Part shown: piece after piece, positions 36,965 to 46,640 of the stretch
Position numbering within the stretch: position 1 is the stretch's first letter
How the letters are laid out: each line of letters starts with the position of its first letter
Source of the DNA: Serratia surfactantfaciens
GTDB taxonomy: Bacteria > Pseudomonadota > Gammaproteobacteria > Enterobacterales > Enterobacteriaceae
Reading direction: 5' to 3'
Assembly (NCBI RefSeq): GCF_001642805.2
Contig: NZ_CP016948.1
Coordinates: forward strand, 5,053,645-5,117,644
DNA: 64,000 bases
The notes under the pieces: generated by a model
Told to the model about the DNA's origin: nothing
The model's input: only the letters and a program-made list of their open reading frames with translations
Database searches by the model: none
Position numbers and translations under genes: made by a program

Positions 36965-37030
36965 TCGATTTCGTTGGCGGGCGCCAGGCGCGCCCGTCTG
37001 CACCGACTCTCGGCGACACAGGGGGATGCC

Positions 37031-38353
37031 TTGTTCCTGGCTCAAGAAATTATTCGTAAAAAACGCGACGGCCAGCCGTTAAGCGAAGCGGAAATCCGCT
37101 TTTTCATCAACGGCATTCGCGACAACGTGGTGTCGGAAGGGCAGATCGCCGCGCTGGCGATGACCATTTATTTCCACGACATGAGCATGCCGGAGCGCGT
37201 GGCGCTCACCATGGCGATGCGCGATTCCGGCACCGTGCTGGACTGGAAGAGCCTGGCGCTGAATGGCCCGATCGTCGACAAGCATTCGACCGGCGGCGTG
37301 GGCGACGTGACGTCGCTGATGCTCGGCCCGATGGTGGCGGCCTGCGGCGGCTATGTGCCGATGATCTCCGGCCGCGGCCTGGGGCATACCGGCGGCACGC
37401 TGGACAAACTGGAAGCCATTCCGGGCTTCAATATTTTCCCGGACGATAACGCCTTCCGTAAAATCATTCAGGACGTCGGCGTGGCGATCATCGGCCAGAC
37501 CAGCTCGCTGGCGCCGGCGGACAAACGTTTTTACGCCACCCGCGACATCACCGCCACCGTGGATTCGATCCCGCTGATCACCGCCTCCATTCTGGCCAAG
37601 AAGCTGGCGGAAGGGCTGGATGCGCTGGTGATGGACGTGAAGGTCGGTTCCGGCGCCTTTATGCCGACCTACGCCCTGTCGCAAGATCTGGCGCAGGCGA
37701 TCGTCGGCGTGGCCAACGGCGCGGGCTGCAAGACCACCGCGCTGCTGACCGACATGAACCAGGTGCTGGCCTCCAGCGCCGGTAACGCGGTGGAAGTGCG
37801 CGAAGCGGTGCGCTTCCTGACCGGCGAATACCGCAATCCGCGTCTGCTGGAAGTGACGTTGGCGCTGTGCGTCGAGATGCTGCTGTCCGGCGGCCTGGCG
37901 CAAGACGAGGCCGACGCGCGCGCCAAACTGCAGGCGGTGCTGGACAACGGCAAGGCGGCGGAGGTGTTTGGCCGCATGGTGGCGGCGCAGCAGGGGCCGA
38001 TAGACTTCGTCGAACGCTATGATAGCTATCTGCCGGCGGCGACGCTGAGCAAGCCGGTGTATGCTGAAAAGCCAGGCATCATCAGCGCTATGGATACCCG
38101 CGCGCTGGGCATGGCGGTGGTTTCGCTGGGTGGCGGCCGCCGCCGGGCGAGCGACGCCATCGATTACAGCGTCGGTCTGACCGAGGTGGCGCGCCTGGGC
38201 GATAAGGTGGATGCCCAGCAGCCGCTGGCGATGATCCACGCCAATGATGAAGAGAGCTGGCAGCAGGCGGCCGATGCGGTGCGCAGCGCGATGACGCTGA
38301 GCGATAAGGCGCCGGAAGCGACGCCGGTGGTGTATAAGCGCATCACGGAATAA
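37031..38353 (+). CDS. deoA: Thymidine phosphorylase
   Basis: A 440-residue enzyme that releases thymine and 2-deoxyribose 1-phosphate. TTG at 37031 is taken as start because it gives the family N-terminus (M)[13 protein letters not shown], the E. coli length of 440 and a GGGGGA ribosome site 5 bases upstream. Phosphate and substrate motifs include [13 protein letters not shown] near residue 84 and [16 protein letters not shown] near 113. Confidence 0.96.
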   Translation: MFLAQEIIRKKRDGQPLSEAEIRFFINGIRDNVVSEGQIAALAMTIYFHDMSMPERVALTMAMRDSGTVLDWKSLALNGPIVDKHSTGGVGDVTSLMLGPMVAACGGYVPMISGRGLGHTGGTLDKLEAIPGFNIFPDDNAFRKIIQDVGVAIIGQTSSLAPADKRFYATRDITATVDSIPLITASILAKKLAEGLDALVMDVKVGSGAFMPTYALSQDLAQAIVGVANGAGCKTTALLTDMNQVLASSAGNAVEVREAVRFLTGEYRNPRLLEVTLALCVEMLLSGGLAQDEADARAKLQAVLDNGKAAEVFGRMVAAQQGPIDFVERYDSYLPAATLSKPVYAEKPGIISAMDTRALGMAVVSLGGGRRRASDAIDYSVGLTEVARLGDKVDAQQPLAMIHANDEESWQQAADAVRSAMTLSDKAPEATPVVYKRITE

Positions 38354-38367
38354 CCCAAGAATCAGGA

Positions 38368-38392
38368 ACGGCCGCGGCTTTTTCGCGGCCGT
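38368..38392 (+). other. Intercistronic hairpin deoA-deoB
   Basis: Perfect 9-bp stem (ACGGCCGCG/CGCGGCCGT) with a 7-base loop between stop and start; no T-run. Likely an mRNA processing or stability element, not a terminator, because deoB follows at once. Confidence 0.6.
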
Positions 38393-38423
38393 CCAAAGCG
38401 TGAGAACACGCAGGAGAGCACAG

Positions 38424-39647
38424 ATGAAACGCACATTTATTATGGTATTGGACTCCTTCGGCATCGGCGCCAGCGAAGACGCCGAACGTTTTGGCGACCA
38501 GGGTTCCGACACTCTGGGCCACATCGCCGAGGTTTGCGCGCGCGGTGAAGCCAACGTGGGCCGTCAGGGCCCGCTGACGCTGCCTAACCTGAGCCGTTTG
38601 GGTCTCGGCAAAGCGGCGGAAGAGTCCACCGGCAACTTCCCGCAGGGGCTGGATCGCAATGCCGATATCATCGGCGCTTATGCTTACGCCAGCGAGCTCT
38701 CTTCCGGTAAAGACACGCCGTCGGGCCACTGGGAAATCGCCGGCGTGCCGGTACTGTTCGACTGGGGCTACTTCAAGGACGAGCACAACAGCTTCCCGCA
38801 GGAGCTGCTGGATAAGCTGGTGGAGCGCGCCAACTTGCCGGGCTACCTGGGCAACTGCCACTCATCCGGCACCGTGATCCTCGATCAGCTGGGCGAAGAG
38901 CACATGAAAACCGGCAAGCCGATTTTCTACACCTCCGCCGACTCGGTGTTCCAGATCGCCTGCCATGAAGAAACCTTCGGCCTGGAGCGCCTGTACGAGC
39001 TGTGCGAAATCGCGCGTGAAGAGTTGACCGAAGGCGGTTACAACATCGGCCGCGTGATCGCGCGTCCGTTCGTCGGCGACAAAGCGGGTCACTTCCAGCG
39101 CACCGGCAACCGTCACGATCTGGCGGTAGAGCCGCCGGCGCCGACCGTGCTGAAAAAGCTGGTGGACGAGAAGGGCGGTGAAGTGGTGTCGATCGGTAAA
39201 ATCGCCGACATCTACGCCAACGTCGGCATCACCAAGAAGGTGAAAGCGGCCGGCATCGATGCGCTGTTCGACGCGACCCTGACGGAAATGGAAAAGGCCG
39301 GCGACAACACCATCGTGTTCACCAACTTCGTGGACTTCGACTCTTCCTACGGCCACCGCCGCGACGTGGCGGGCTACGCCGCCGCGCTGGAGCTGTTCGA
39401 CCGCCGCCTGCCGGAGCTGCTGAAGCTGGTGAAAGATGAAGACATCATCATCTTCACCGCCGACCACGGCTGCGATCCGACCTGGCCAGGCACCGACCAC
39501 ACCCGTGAACATATCCCGGTGCTGGTCTACGGCCCGAAAGTGAAACCGGGCTCGTTGGGCCACCGCGAGACCTTCGCCGACATCGGCCAGACCGTCGCCA
39601 ATTATTTTGGCCTGTCGCCGATGGATTACGGTAAGAGCATGTTTTAA
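38424..39647 (+). CDS. deoB: Phosphopentomutase
   Basis: A 407-residue alkaline-phosphatase-superfamily mutase that converts (deoxy)ribose 1-phosphate to the 5-phosphate. Metal-binding motifs are [13 protein letters not shown] near the N-terminus with Asp10, DTPSGHWEI near residue 95 with the phosphorylated Thr, and [18 protein letters not shown] near 340. ATG 38424 lies 9 bases after AGGAGAG; same length as E. coli DeoB. Confidence 0.97.
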   Translation: MKRTFIMVLDSFGIGASEDAERFGDQGSDTLGHIAEVCARGEANVGRQGPLTLPNLSRLGLGKAAEESTGNFPQGLDRNADIIGAYAYASELSSGKDTPSGHWEIAGVPVLFDWGYFKDEHNSFPQELLDKLVERANLPGYLGNCHSSGTVILDQLGEEHMKTGKPIFYTSADSVFQIACHEETFGLERLYELCEIAREELTEGGYNIGRVIARPFVGDKAGHFQRTGNRHDLAVEPPAPTVLKKLVDEKGGEVVSIGKIADIYANVGITKKVKAAGIDALFDATLTEMEKAGDNTIVFTNFVDFDSSYGHRRDVAGYAAALELFDRRLPELLKLVKDEDIIIFTADHGCDPTWPGTDHTREHIPVLVYGPKVKPGSLGHRETFADIGQTVANYFGLSPMDYGKSMF

Positions 39648-39657
39648 TTCGTGAGTC

Positions 39658-39688
39658 TCAGACGGCGGCGCAGCTGGCCGCCGTCTGA
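39658..39688 (+). other. Intercistronic hairpin deoB-deoD
   Basis: Perfect 12-bp stem (TCAGACGGCGGC/GCCGCCGTCTGA) with a 7-base loop and no T-run. Second of a series of strong hairpins between deo genes; it could allow partial termination or independent deoD mRNA stability. Confidence 0.6.
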
Positions 39689-39743
39689 CATGCCACGGTT
39701 TATACGTTTAACGCTATTTAATACGATTTAAAGGAAGAGAATT

Positions 39744-40475
39744 ATGGCTACGCCGCACATTAATGCTGAGATGGGTGATTTCGCTGACGTAGTACTGATG
39801 CCGGGCGATCCGCTGCGCGCAAAATACATCGCCGAAACCTTCCTGGAAGGCGCGGTGGAAGTGAACAACGTGCGCGGCATGTTGGGCTTCACCGGCACCT
39901 ATAAAGGCCGCCGCATCTCCGTAATGGGCCACGGCATGGGCATCCCGTCCTGCTCCATCTATGCGCGCGAGCTGATCGCCGAATTCGGCGTGAAGAAGAT
40001 CATTCGCGTGGGTTCCTGCGGCGCGGTGCGTGACGATATCAAACTGCGTGACGTGGTGATCGGCATGGGCGCGTGCACCGACTCCAAGGTGAACCGTCTG
40101 CGCTTCAAGGACAACGACTACGCGGCGATCGCCGACTTCGACATGGTGCGCAACGCGGTCGACGCCGCGGCGGCGCAGGGCATTCCGGCGCGCGTGGGCA
40201 ACATCTTCTCTGCCGATCTGTTCTATACCCCGGATCCGGACATGTTCCAGGTGATGAAGAAGTACGGCATCCTGGGCGTGGAAATGGAAGCGGCCGGCAT
40301 CTACGGCGTGGCGGCGGAGCTGTATGAAGAGTTCGGCTGTAAAGCGCTGACCATCTGCACCGTGTCTGACCACATCCTGCGTCACGAAGCGACCACTGCA
40401 GCGGAACGCCAGACCACCTTTAACGAAATGATCGTTATCGCGCTGGAATCCGTACTGCTGGGCGACAAAGCCTAA
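39744..40475 (+). CDS. deoD: Purine nucleoside phosphorylase
   Basis: A 243-residue trimer-of-dimers type PNP that phosphorolyses purine (deoxy)nucleosides. Motifs: [13 protein letters not shown] near residue 20 with the phosphate-binding Gly/Arg, RVGSCGA near 87, GVEMEAAG near 179 with the substrate Glu, and VSDHILRHE with catalytic Asp near 204. AAAGGAAGAG precedes the ATG. Last gene of deoCABD. Confidence 0.97.
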   Translation: MATPHINAEMGDFADVVLMPGDPLRAKYIAETFLEGAVEVNNVRGMLGFTGTYKGRRISVMGHGMGIPSCSIYARELIAEFGVKKIIRVGSCGAVRDDIKLRDVVIGMGACTDSKVNRLRFKDNDYAAIADFDMVRNAVDAAAAQGIPARVGNIFSADLFYTPDPDMFQVMKKYGILGVEMEAAGIYGVAAELYEEFGCKALTICTVSDHILRHEATTAAERQTTFNEMIVIALESVLLGDKA

Positions 40476-40481
40476 TACCCC

Positions 40482-40506
40482 GGCGGGCGTCGTTATGGCG
40501 CCCGCC
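40482..40506. terminator. Terminator between deoD and ytjB
   Basis: 8-bp stem GGCGGGCG/CGCCCGCC with a 9-base loop, in the 61-base gap between convergent genes; no long T-run. Confidence 0.6.
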
Positions 40507-40536
40507 TGTCAATCTATTCACTCCACCTGGCCTGAG

Positions 40537-41220
40537 TCACTCTTTCTTCGGCGCTTCCTGCTTGTTCTCCGGCGCATCCTCTTCGTCGTCTTCCACGGTA
40601 TTGCCTTCTGCCAACGGCGTGTTGGCGGTCAACAGGTACGGCGACTGCTGCCAGCGGCTGCGGCGGTGTTGCAGCAGGGTGCGCGCCAGAATGATACCGA
40701 TCGCCAGCGCCAGCAGGATCATCAGACGCAGCAGGTTGGTGGTGTTGTCCACCTGTTTGGATTCGGTCGCCAGCACGTGGGTGTCGAGGGTGATACGGAT
40801 AAAGCCGATCGGGCCGTCTTTGCCCTGAATAGACTCGACCAACTGGTGGTTGAAGTAGCTGCCGGCGCGTTTGCCGTCGAGCGACAGGCGATCGCGTATA
40901 CTTATCTGTTCCCCGGCGTGGGAGACCAGTGTGCCGTCCAGCTGATAAACGCTGACGTCGAGAATGCGGCTGTGATCGGTGAGCTGCTTGAGGATGGCGT
41001 CGATGCGCGGGTTGTTGCCGTCGTCGTCCAGCAGCGGCGCCAGGCTGTAGGCGACCTGTTTGGTCAGCGTCTGCGCCAGCTCTTCAACCTGCTCGGATCG
41101 CGCCATTTGGTGACTCAGGCTAAAATAAGAGGCGCCCTGCATCAGCAACACCAGCAAAGCCAGGCAAATCAGGATAATAGCGGTGCGGTGCAGGCGAAAT
41201 TTCAGTTTAGCGCGGGCCAT
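40537..41220 (-). CDS. ytjB: Inner-membrane protein YtjB (SMP family)
   Basis: A 227-residue protein with an N-terminal anchor (AIILICLALLVLLMQGA), a periplasmic region of about 120 residues and a second membrane segment (LLRLMILLALAIGIILA near 165-181), then an acidic cytoplasmic tail. This is the SMP_2 family found beside serB. The extracytoplasmic part resembles a small sensor domain but no output domain is attached. Function not established. Divergent from serB. Confidence 0.9.
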   Translation of the reverse strand: MARAKLKFRLHRTAIILICLALLVLLMQGASYFSLSHQMARSEQVEELAQTLTKQVAYSLAPLLDDDGNNPRIDAILKQLTDHSRILDVSVYQLDGTLVSHAGEQISIRDRLSLDGKRAGSYFNHQLVESIQGKDGPIGFIRITLDTHVLATESKQVDNTTNLLRLMILLALAIGIILARTLLQHRRSRWQQSPYLLTANTPLAEGNTVEDDEEDAPENKQEAPKKE

Positions 41221-41330
41221 GCAGGTTCCTTGGGCATCGGGGACACTTTATGTTGCCAGAACCGCTGGCGATAGGATAGCTTGATGCGTCGTTTTATCAT
41301 GCAGCGTTTTTGTCCATTCAGGAGTCAATG

Positions 41331-42308
41331 ATGTCAAACAGTCTGACCTATTGCGATCTTCCGGCGGAGATCTCTCAATGGCCGGGTCTTCCCCTTTCGC
41401 TTAGCGGCGACGAAGTGATGCCGCTCGATTACCGGGCGGGCAATACCGGGTGGCTGTTGTACGGCAGAAAACTGGACAAGGCGCGCATTACCCAATTCCA
41501 ACGCAAGCTCGGCGCGGCGATGGTGATCGTCACCGCCTGGGGCGTGGACGACTATCAGGTGGTGCGGTTGGCGGGCACCCTGACGCCGCGCGCCAAGCTG
41601 CTGGCGGCGGAGAACGGGCTGGACGTGGCGCCGCTCGGCAAGATCCCGCACCTGCGCACGCCGGGGCTGCTGGTGATGGACATGGATTCGACGGCGATCG
41701 AGATCGAATGCATCGATGAGATCGCCAAGCTGGCGGGCGTCGGCGAGCAGGTGGCGGAAGTCACCGAACGCGCGATGCGCGGCGAGCTGGACTTTACCGC
41801 CAGTCTGCGTCAGCGCGTCGGCACGCTGAAAGGGGCCGACGCCAACATCCTCAAACAGGTGCGCGACGAGCTGCCGCTGATGCCGGGGCTGACCAGCCTG
41901 GTGGGCAAACTGCAGGCGATGGGCTGGCATGTGGCGATCGCCTCCGGCGGCTTCACCTACTACGCCGAACATCTGCGCAACCGGCTGCGGCTGGTGGCGG
42001 CGGCGGCCAATGAGCTGGAGATCCGCGACGGCAAGTTGACCGGCGAAGTGCTGGGGCCGGTGGTGGACGCGCAGTTCAAAGCCGATACGCTGCTGCGGCT
42101 GGCGGAGAAGCTGGAGATCCCGCTGGCGCAAACCGTGGCCATCGGCGACGGTGCCAACGATTTGAAAATGATGCAGGCGGCGGGGTTGGGCATCGCCTAC
42201 CACGCCAAACCGAAAGTATATGAAAAAGCGCAGGTGGCGATCCGGCATGCGGATCTGATGGGCGTGCTGTGCATTCTCACCGGCAGCCTGAAACACGAAG
42301 TGCGATAA
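41331..42308 (+). CDS. serB: Phosphoserine phosphatase
   Basis: A 325-residue HAD phosphatase that makes L-serine from phosphoserine. The HAD nucleophile motif VMDMDSTAIEIE lies near residue 115, SGGFTYYA near 205 gives motif II, and GDGANDLKMM near 270 the metal-binding Asp of motif IV. The N-terminal third is the ACT-like region of enterobacterial SerB. Two ATGs are adjacent; 41331 has the better spacing (6) to AGGAG than 41328. radA follows after 19 bases. Confidence 0.95.
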   Translation: MSNSLTYCDLPAEISQWPGLPLSLSGDEVMPLDYRAGNTGWLLYGRKLDKARITQFQRKLGAAMVIVTAWGVDDYQVVRLAGTLTPRAKLLAAENGLDVAPLGKIPHLRTPGLLVMDMDSTAIEIECIDEIAKLAGVGEQVAEVTERAMRGELDFTASLRQRVGTLKGADANILKQVRDELPLMPGLTSLVGKLQAMGWHVAIASGGFTYYAEHLRNRLRLVAAAANELEIRDGKLTGEVLGPVVDAQFKADTLLRLAEKLEIPLAQTVAIGDGANDLKMMQAAGLGIAYHAKPKVYEKAQVAIRHADLMGVLCILTGSLKHEVR

Positions 42309-42327
42309 CGAAAGATTGAGGTAAGAC

Positions 42328-43713
42328 GTGGCAAAAGCGGCAAAACGGGCATTTGTGTGCAATGAGTGCGGGGCGGACTATCCGCGTTGGCAGGGGCAGT
42401 GCAGCGCCTGCCATGCCTGGAACACCATCACGGAAGTGCGTTTGGCCGCGTCACCCGCAGCGGCGCGCAACGATCGCCTCAGCGGCTATGCCGGCGACGC
42501 CGGCGTCAGCAAGGTGCAGAAGCTGTCGGAAATCAGCCTTGAGGCGCTGCCGCGCTTCACCACCGGCTTTCTCGAGTTCGACCGCGTGCTGGGCGGCGGT
42601 GTGGTGCCCGGCAGCGCGATTCTGATCGGCGGTAACCCCGGCGCCGGCAAGAGCACCCTGTTGCTGCAGGTGTTGTGCAAGCTGTCTGAACAGATGAAAA
42701 CCCTGTATGTCACCGGCGAGGAGTCGCTGCAGCAGGTAGCGATGCGCGCTCACCGTCTGGGGCTGCCGACCGGCGGCCTGAACATGCTGTCGGAAACCAG
42801 CATCGAGCAGATCTGCCTGATCGCCGAGCAGGAGCAGCCGAAGCTGATGGTGATCGACTCGATTCAGGTGATGCACATGGCGGACATTCAGTCCTCGCCG
42901 GGCAGCGTGGCGCAGGTGCGTGAAACCGCCGCCTACCTGACGCGCTTCGCCAAGACGCGCGGTGTGGCGATCGTGATGGTCGGCCACGTCACCAAAGACG
43001 GCTCGTTGGCCGGGCCGAAAGTGCTGGAACACTGTATCGACTGTTCGGTATTGCTGGACGGCGACGCCGATTCCCGCTTCCGCACCCTGCGCAGCCACAA
43101 AAACCGCTTTGGCGCGGTCAACGAGCTGGGGGTGTTCGCCATGACCGAGCAGGGGCTGCGCGAAGTCAGCAACCCTTCGGCGATTTTCCTCAGCCGCGGC
43201 GATGAAGTTACCTCCGGCAGCTCGGTGATGGTGGTGTGGGAAGGCACCCGGCCGCTGCTGGTGGAGATCCAGGCGCTGGTGGATCACTCGATGATGTCCA
43301 ACCCGCGCCGCGTGGCGGTGGGCCTGGAACAGAACCGCCTGGCGATCCTGCTGGCGGTGCTGCATCGACACGGCGGGCTGCAGATGTCGGATCAAGACGT
43401 GTTCGTCAACGTGGTCGGCGGGGTGAAGGTCAGCGAGACCAGCGCCGATCTGGCGTTGCTGATGTCGTTGGTTTCAAGCCTGCGCGATCGGCCATTGCCG
43501 AACGATCTGGTGGTGTTCGGCGAAGTGGGGCTGGCGGGAGAGATTCGTCCGGTGCCGAGCGGTCAGGAACGCATCTCCGAAGCGGCCAAGCACGGCTTTA
43601 AGCGCGCCATCGTGCCGCACGGCAATATGCCGAAAAAGCCGCCGGCCAACATGCAGGTGTTCGGGGTCAAGAAGCTGGCGGACGCACTGGACGTGCTGGA
43701 AGAGTTTTATTAA
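42328..43713 (+). CDS. radA: DNA repair ATPase/branch-migration protein RadA
   Basis: A 461-residue RecA-related protein that promotes branch migration in recombination. GTG start at 42328 after GAGGTAAG. It has an N-terminal C4 zinc finger (CNECGADYPRWQGQCSAC), Walker A GGNPGAGKST near residue 97, the RadA-specific KNRFG motif (SHKNRFGAVNE) near 255 and a C-terminal Lon-like P domain. Probably co-transcribed with serB and read before nadR. Confidence 0.97.
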   Translation: MAKAAKRAFVCNECGADYPRWQGQCSACHAWNTITEVRLAASPAAARNDRLSGYAGDAGVSKVQKLSEISLEALPRFTTGFLEFDRVLGGGVVPGSAILIGGNPGAGKSTLLLQVLCKLSEQMKTLYVTGEESLQQVAMRAHRLGLPTGGLNMLSETSIEQICLIAEQEQPKLMVIDSIQVMHMADIQSSPGSVAQVRETAAYLTRFAKTRGVAIVMVGHVTKDGSLAGPKVLEHCIDCSVLLDGDADSRFRTLRSHKNRFGAVNELGVFAMTEQGLREVSNPSAIFLSRGDEVTSGSSVMVVWEGTRPLLVEIQALVDHSMMSNPRRVAVGLEQNRLAILLAVLHRHGGLQMSDQDVFVNVVGGVKVSETSADLALLMSLVSSLRDRPLPNDLVVFGEVGLAGEIRPVPSGQERISEAAKHGFKRAIVPHGNMPKKPPANMQVFGVKKLADALDVLEEFY

Positions 43714-43744
43714 TGTCGCCGGCGGCGAGAGAGATATGCTATTT

Positions 43745-43762
43745 TGTTTAGCATACTAAACG
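43745..43762. promoter_or_regulatory. NadR box before nadR
   Basis: TGTTTA-GCATAC-TAAACG matches the NadR operator TGTTTA-N6-TAAACA with one mismatch. It touches the GGAGGT ribosome site of nadR, so bound NadR could block its own transcription or translation start. Confidence 0.65.
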
Positions 43763-43771
43763 GAGGTGGCC

Positions 43772-45043
43772 ATGCCGCAATTTGATTACCTGAAGACGTC
43801 CATCAAGCAAAAAGGCTGTACTTTGCAGCAGGTGGCGGATGCCAGTGGCATGACCAAAGGCTATCTCAGCCAGCTGTTGAACGACAAGATCAAAAGCCCG
43901 AGCGCGCAAAAGCTGGAGGCGCTGCACCGTTTTCTCGGGCTTGAGTTCCCGCGCAAAGAGGTCAAAGTCGGTGTGGTGTTTGGTAAATTTTACCCGCTGC
44001 ACACCGGCCACATCTATCTGATCCAGCGCGCCTGCAGCCAGGTGGATGAGCTGCACGTCATTTTGTGCCACGACGAGCCGCGCGACCGCGAACTGTTCGA
44101 GAACAGTTCGATGTCGCAACAGCCGACGGTCAGCGATCGCCTGCGCTGGCTGCTGCAGACCTTCAAGTACCAGAAAAACATCCATATCCACTCATTCGAC
44201 GAGCAGGGCATCGAACCCTACCCGCACGGCTGGAACGTATGGAGCGATGGCATGAAGGCCTTTATGGAACAGAAGGGCATCGTGCCGAGCTTCATCTATT
44301 CCAGCGAAGCGCAGGATGCGCCGCGTTACCGCGAGCATCTGGGCATCGAAACCATTCTGGTCGACCCCGAGCGTTCGTTCATGAACATCAGTGGCAATCA
44401 GATCCGCCAGGATCCGTTCCGCTATTGGGATTACATCCCGACCGAGGTGAAGCCGTTCTTCGTGCGTACCGTGGCGATCCTCGGCGGCGAGTCGAGCGGC
44501 AAGTCGACGCTGGTCAACAAACTGGCCAACATCTTCAACACCACCAGCGCCTGGGAATATGGCCGCGACTATGTGTTTTCGCATCTGGGCGGCGACGAGA
44601 TGGCGCTGCAGTACTCCGACTATGACAAAATCGCCCTCGGGCAGGCGCAATACGTGGATTTTGCGGTCAAGTACGCCAACAAGGTGGCGTTTATCGATAC
44701 CGATTTCGTCACCACCCAGGCGTTTTGCAAAAAGTACGAAGGGCGTGAACACCCCTTCGTGCAGGCGCTGATCGACGAATACCGTTTCGATCTGGTGATC
44801 CTGCTGGAAAACAATACGCCGTGGGTGGCGGACGGCCTGCGCAGCCTCGGCAGCACCGCCGATCGGCTGGCGTTCCAGCGCCTGCTGGAGGAGATGCTGC
44901 GCGCCAACAATATCGAGTATGTGCACGTTGAATCCAGCGATTACGAGGAGCGTTTCCTGCGCTGCGTCGAGCTGGTGCAACAGCTGCTGGCGGCGGACGC
45001 CGGCCGGTTGAGCGCGCCCGCTTCTCGCCACGCCGCAGGCTGA
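43772..45043 (+). CDS. nadR: NadR: NAD repressor, NMN adenylyltransferase and ribosylnicotinamide kinase
   Basis: A 423-residue three-domain protein: N-terminal HTH (LQQVADASGMTKGYLSQLL near residues 20-38), a nucleotidyltransferase domain from about 62 with GKFYPLHTGH, and a C-terminal kinase domain with Walker A GGESSGKST near 239. It represses NAD synthesis genes and salvages nicotinamide riboside. ATG 43772 is chosen because the GTG at 43766 lies within the ribosome site. A NadR box lies just upstream. Confidence 0.96.
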   Translation: MPQFDYLKTSIKQKGCTLQQVADASGMTKGYLSQLLNDKIKSPSAQKLEALHRFLGLEFPRKEVKVGVVFGKFYPLHTGHIYLIQRACSQVDELHVILCHDEPRDRELFENSSMSQQPTVSDRLRWLLQTFKYQKNIHIHSFDEQGIEPYPHGWNVWSDGMKAFMEQKGIVPSFIYSSEAQDAPRYREHLGIETILVDPERSFMNISGNQIRQDPFRYWDYIPTEVKPFFVRTVAILGGESSGKSTLVNKLANIFNTTSAWEYGRDYVFSHLGGDEMALQYSDYDKIALGQAQYVDFAVKYANKVAFIDTDFVTTQAFCKKYEGREHPFVQALIDEYRFDLVILLENNTPWVADGLRSLGSTADRLAFQRLLEEMLRANNIEYVHVESSDYEERFLRCVELVQQLLAADAGRLSAPASRHAAG

Positions 45044-45176
45044 GCAGAATTAGCGGAATGTGCGATCGCGGCGGCAGAAACGCCACCCGGACGCACATTT
45101 AACGGCTTGTTTAAACATGGTTCATTCGACAGCGACTAAGTTAAGATTTTCTTTACAATAACGCTTAGAAGAAGAC

Positions 45177-46610
45177 ATGTCTTATCGCTTACTTGCTCTC
45201 TGGTTGGTCTGCTATGCCGCAGCCTGGACGCTGCTGACGGTTCATCTTGATCCTACCCTGCCTTACGACGCCGTCGAGGCGCTCAACTGGGGCCTCAACG
45301 GCGAGTGGGGCTCACCGAAAAACCCGTGGCTGGTCGGTGCGGCGATGCATCCGGCGATTTGGCTGTCGTGGCTGCCGCTAAACGTTTACTGGTATGGCGG
45401 GCACTTCATCGCCATCGCCATCGGCATGTTGGGCGTCTGGCTGTTGGCGCGACGCCTGAGTGGCAGCACCTCGCTGGCCTGGATGGCGCTGCTGACGCTC
45501 AACCTGTCCGGCATCATCAATTTCGACATCATTCCCTATAACGACAATTACCTGTTGGTGATGCTGTGGCCGTGGATGGCGCTGTTCTTCCATATGGCGA
45601 TCTCCCGTTCGGCCAATTGGTGGCCGGCCTTCGCGTTGGTCGCCGGTCTGGCGATGATGGCCAAGTACTCGACCTTCGCCTTCGTTTACTTCGCGGCGCT
45701 GTCGACGTTGTTCGTGCCGCAGGTTCGCCGCTGCTATCGCCAGCCGCAGTTCTATCTGGCGGTGGCGATCTGGTTGGCGCTGGTGCTGCCGAACGTGGTA
45801 TGGCTGTGGAATCACGACTTCGCCGCCTTCAAGTGGGTCGATTCGCAGATCAAGATGCAGCTCAATCTCGACATGCTGCAGTCGCTGCTGCTGGTGTTCT
45901 ATCCGTCGCTGGTGCTGTGGTGGATCCTGCGCCGTAGCGGGGCGGTGCTGGCCTGGCCGAAGGCGTTGCCGATGCGGGTGCTGCTGTGGATCTATCTGCT
46001 GCCGCTCGGCATCATCACCTTCTGGTTTTCCTTCAACGTCGGCGGCCGGCTGACCGAGTGGCTGCAGCCGTTCTTCATGCTGGCGCCCGCGCTGCTGGTC
46101 GGCTGCGTGCGTCAACCGCCGGTGCGTTCGCTGCGCGCGGCGACTATTGGGCTGATGTGCGCGGCGCTGGCGGTCTATCTGGGGTATGCCGCAGTGATGG
46201 TGGGCAACGTGCGCAACGCCGGCCAGAAGATGGTGGGCATCAAGGCCTTCAGCAGTGAAGTGGAACAGCATTGGCGGGAGCGCTACGGCGTCGATCTGCG
46301 CTACGTCGGCGGTGAGTATCTGTCGCAATGGATGACGGTGTATGCCGATTCCCGGCCACAAACCATTACGCGCTGGTCCAATCATGCGCGGCCAAATATC
46401 TACAACGCCAACATCAGCTATCCGCAGATTGCCCAGCATGGCGTCGCCCTGTTCGGCCGGTTGGGTGACGATTGCGCGCACAGCGATTTCGGCGGGGAGC
46501 TGGCCCACTGGCCGAAGATGCGCCTCGACTGGCAGCAGAACATGACGTTCCGTTCCGATCCGCACGCCGATGAGCAACGGCTATGCGTCGGGTTCGTGCG
46601 GCCGCAGTAA
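45177..46610 (+). CDS. GT-C family glycosyltransferase (GT39/ArnT-like), membrane
   Basis: A 477-residue protein with about 10-11 membrane segments in the first 350 residues and a soluble periplasmic end of about 125 residues. The first loop carries the acidic motif LPYDAVEALNWG, in the place of the catalytic D/E pair of GT-C enzymes that use polyprenyl-phosphate sugars, and GGHFIAIAIGMLGVWLLARRL is typical of the ArnT/PMT fold. Acceptor and sugar are unknown; lipid A or an envelope glycan is possible. It stands alone after nadR and is absent from the E. coli locus. Confidence 0.8.
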   Translation: MSYRLLALWLVCYAAAWTLLTVHLDPTLPYDAVEALNWGLNGEWGSPKNPWLVGAAMHPAIWLSWLPLNVYWYGGHFIAIAIGMLGVWLLARRLSGSTSLAWMALLTLNLSGIINFDIIPYNDNYLLVMLWPWMALFFHMAISRSANWWPAFALVAGLAMMAKYSTFAFVYFAALSTLFVPQVRRCYRQPQFYLAVAIWLALVLPNVVWLWNHDFAAFKWVDSQIKMQLNLDMLQSLLLVFYPSLVLWWILRRSGAVLAWPKALPMRVLLWIYLLPLGIITFWFSFNVGGRLTEWLQPFFMLAPALLVGCVRQPPVRSLRAATIGLMCAALAVYLGYAAVMVGNVRNAGQKMVGIKAFSSEVEQHWRERYGVDLRYVGGEYLSQWMTVYADSRPQTITRWSNHARPNIYNANISYPQIAQHGVALFGRLGDDCAHSDFGGELAHWPKMRLDWQQNMTFRSDPHADEQRLCVGFVRPQ

Positions 46611-46640
46611 CGGCGACGCTGTGCGCCGCCGCGAGCCGGC

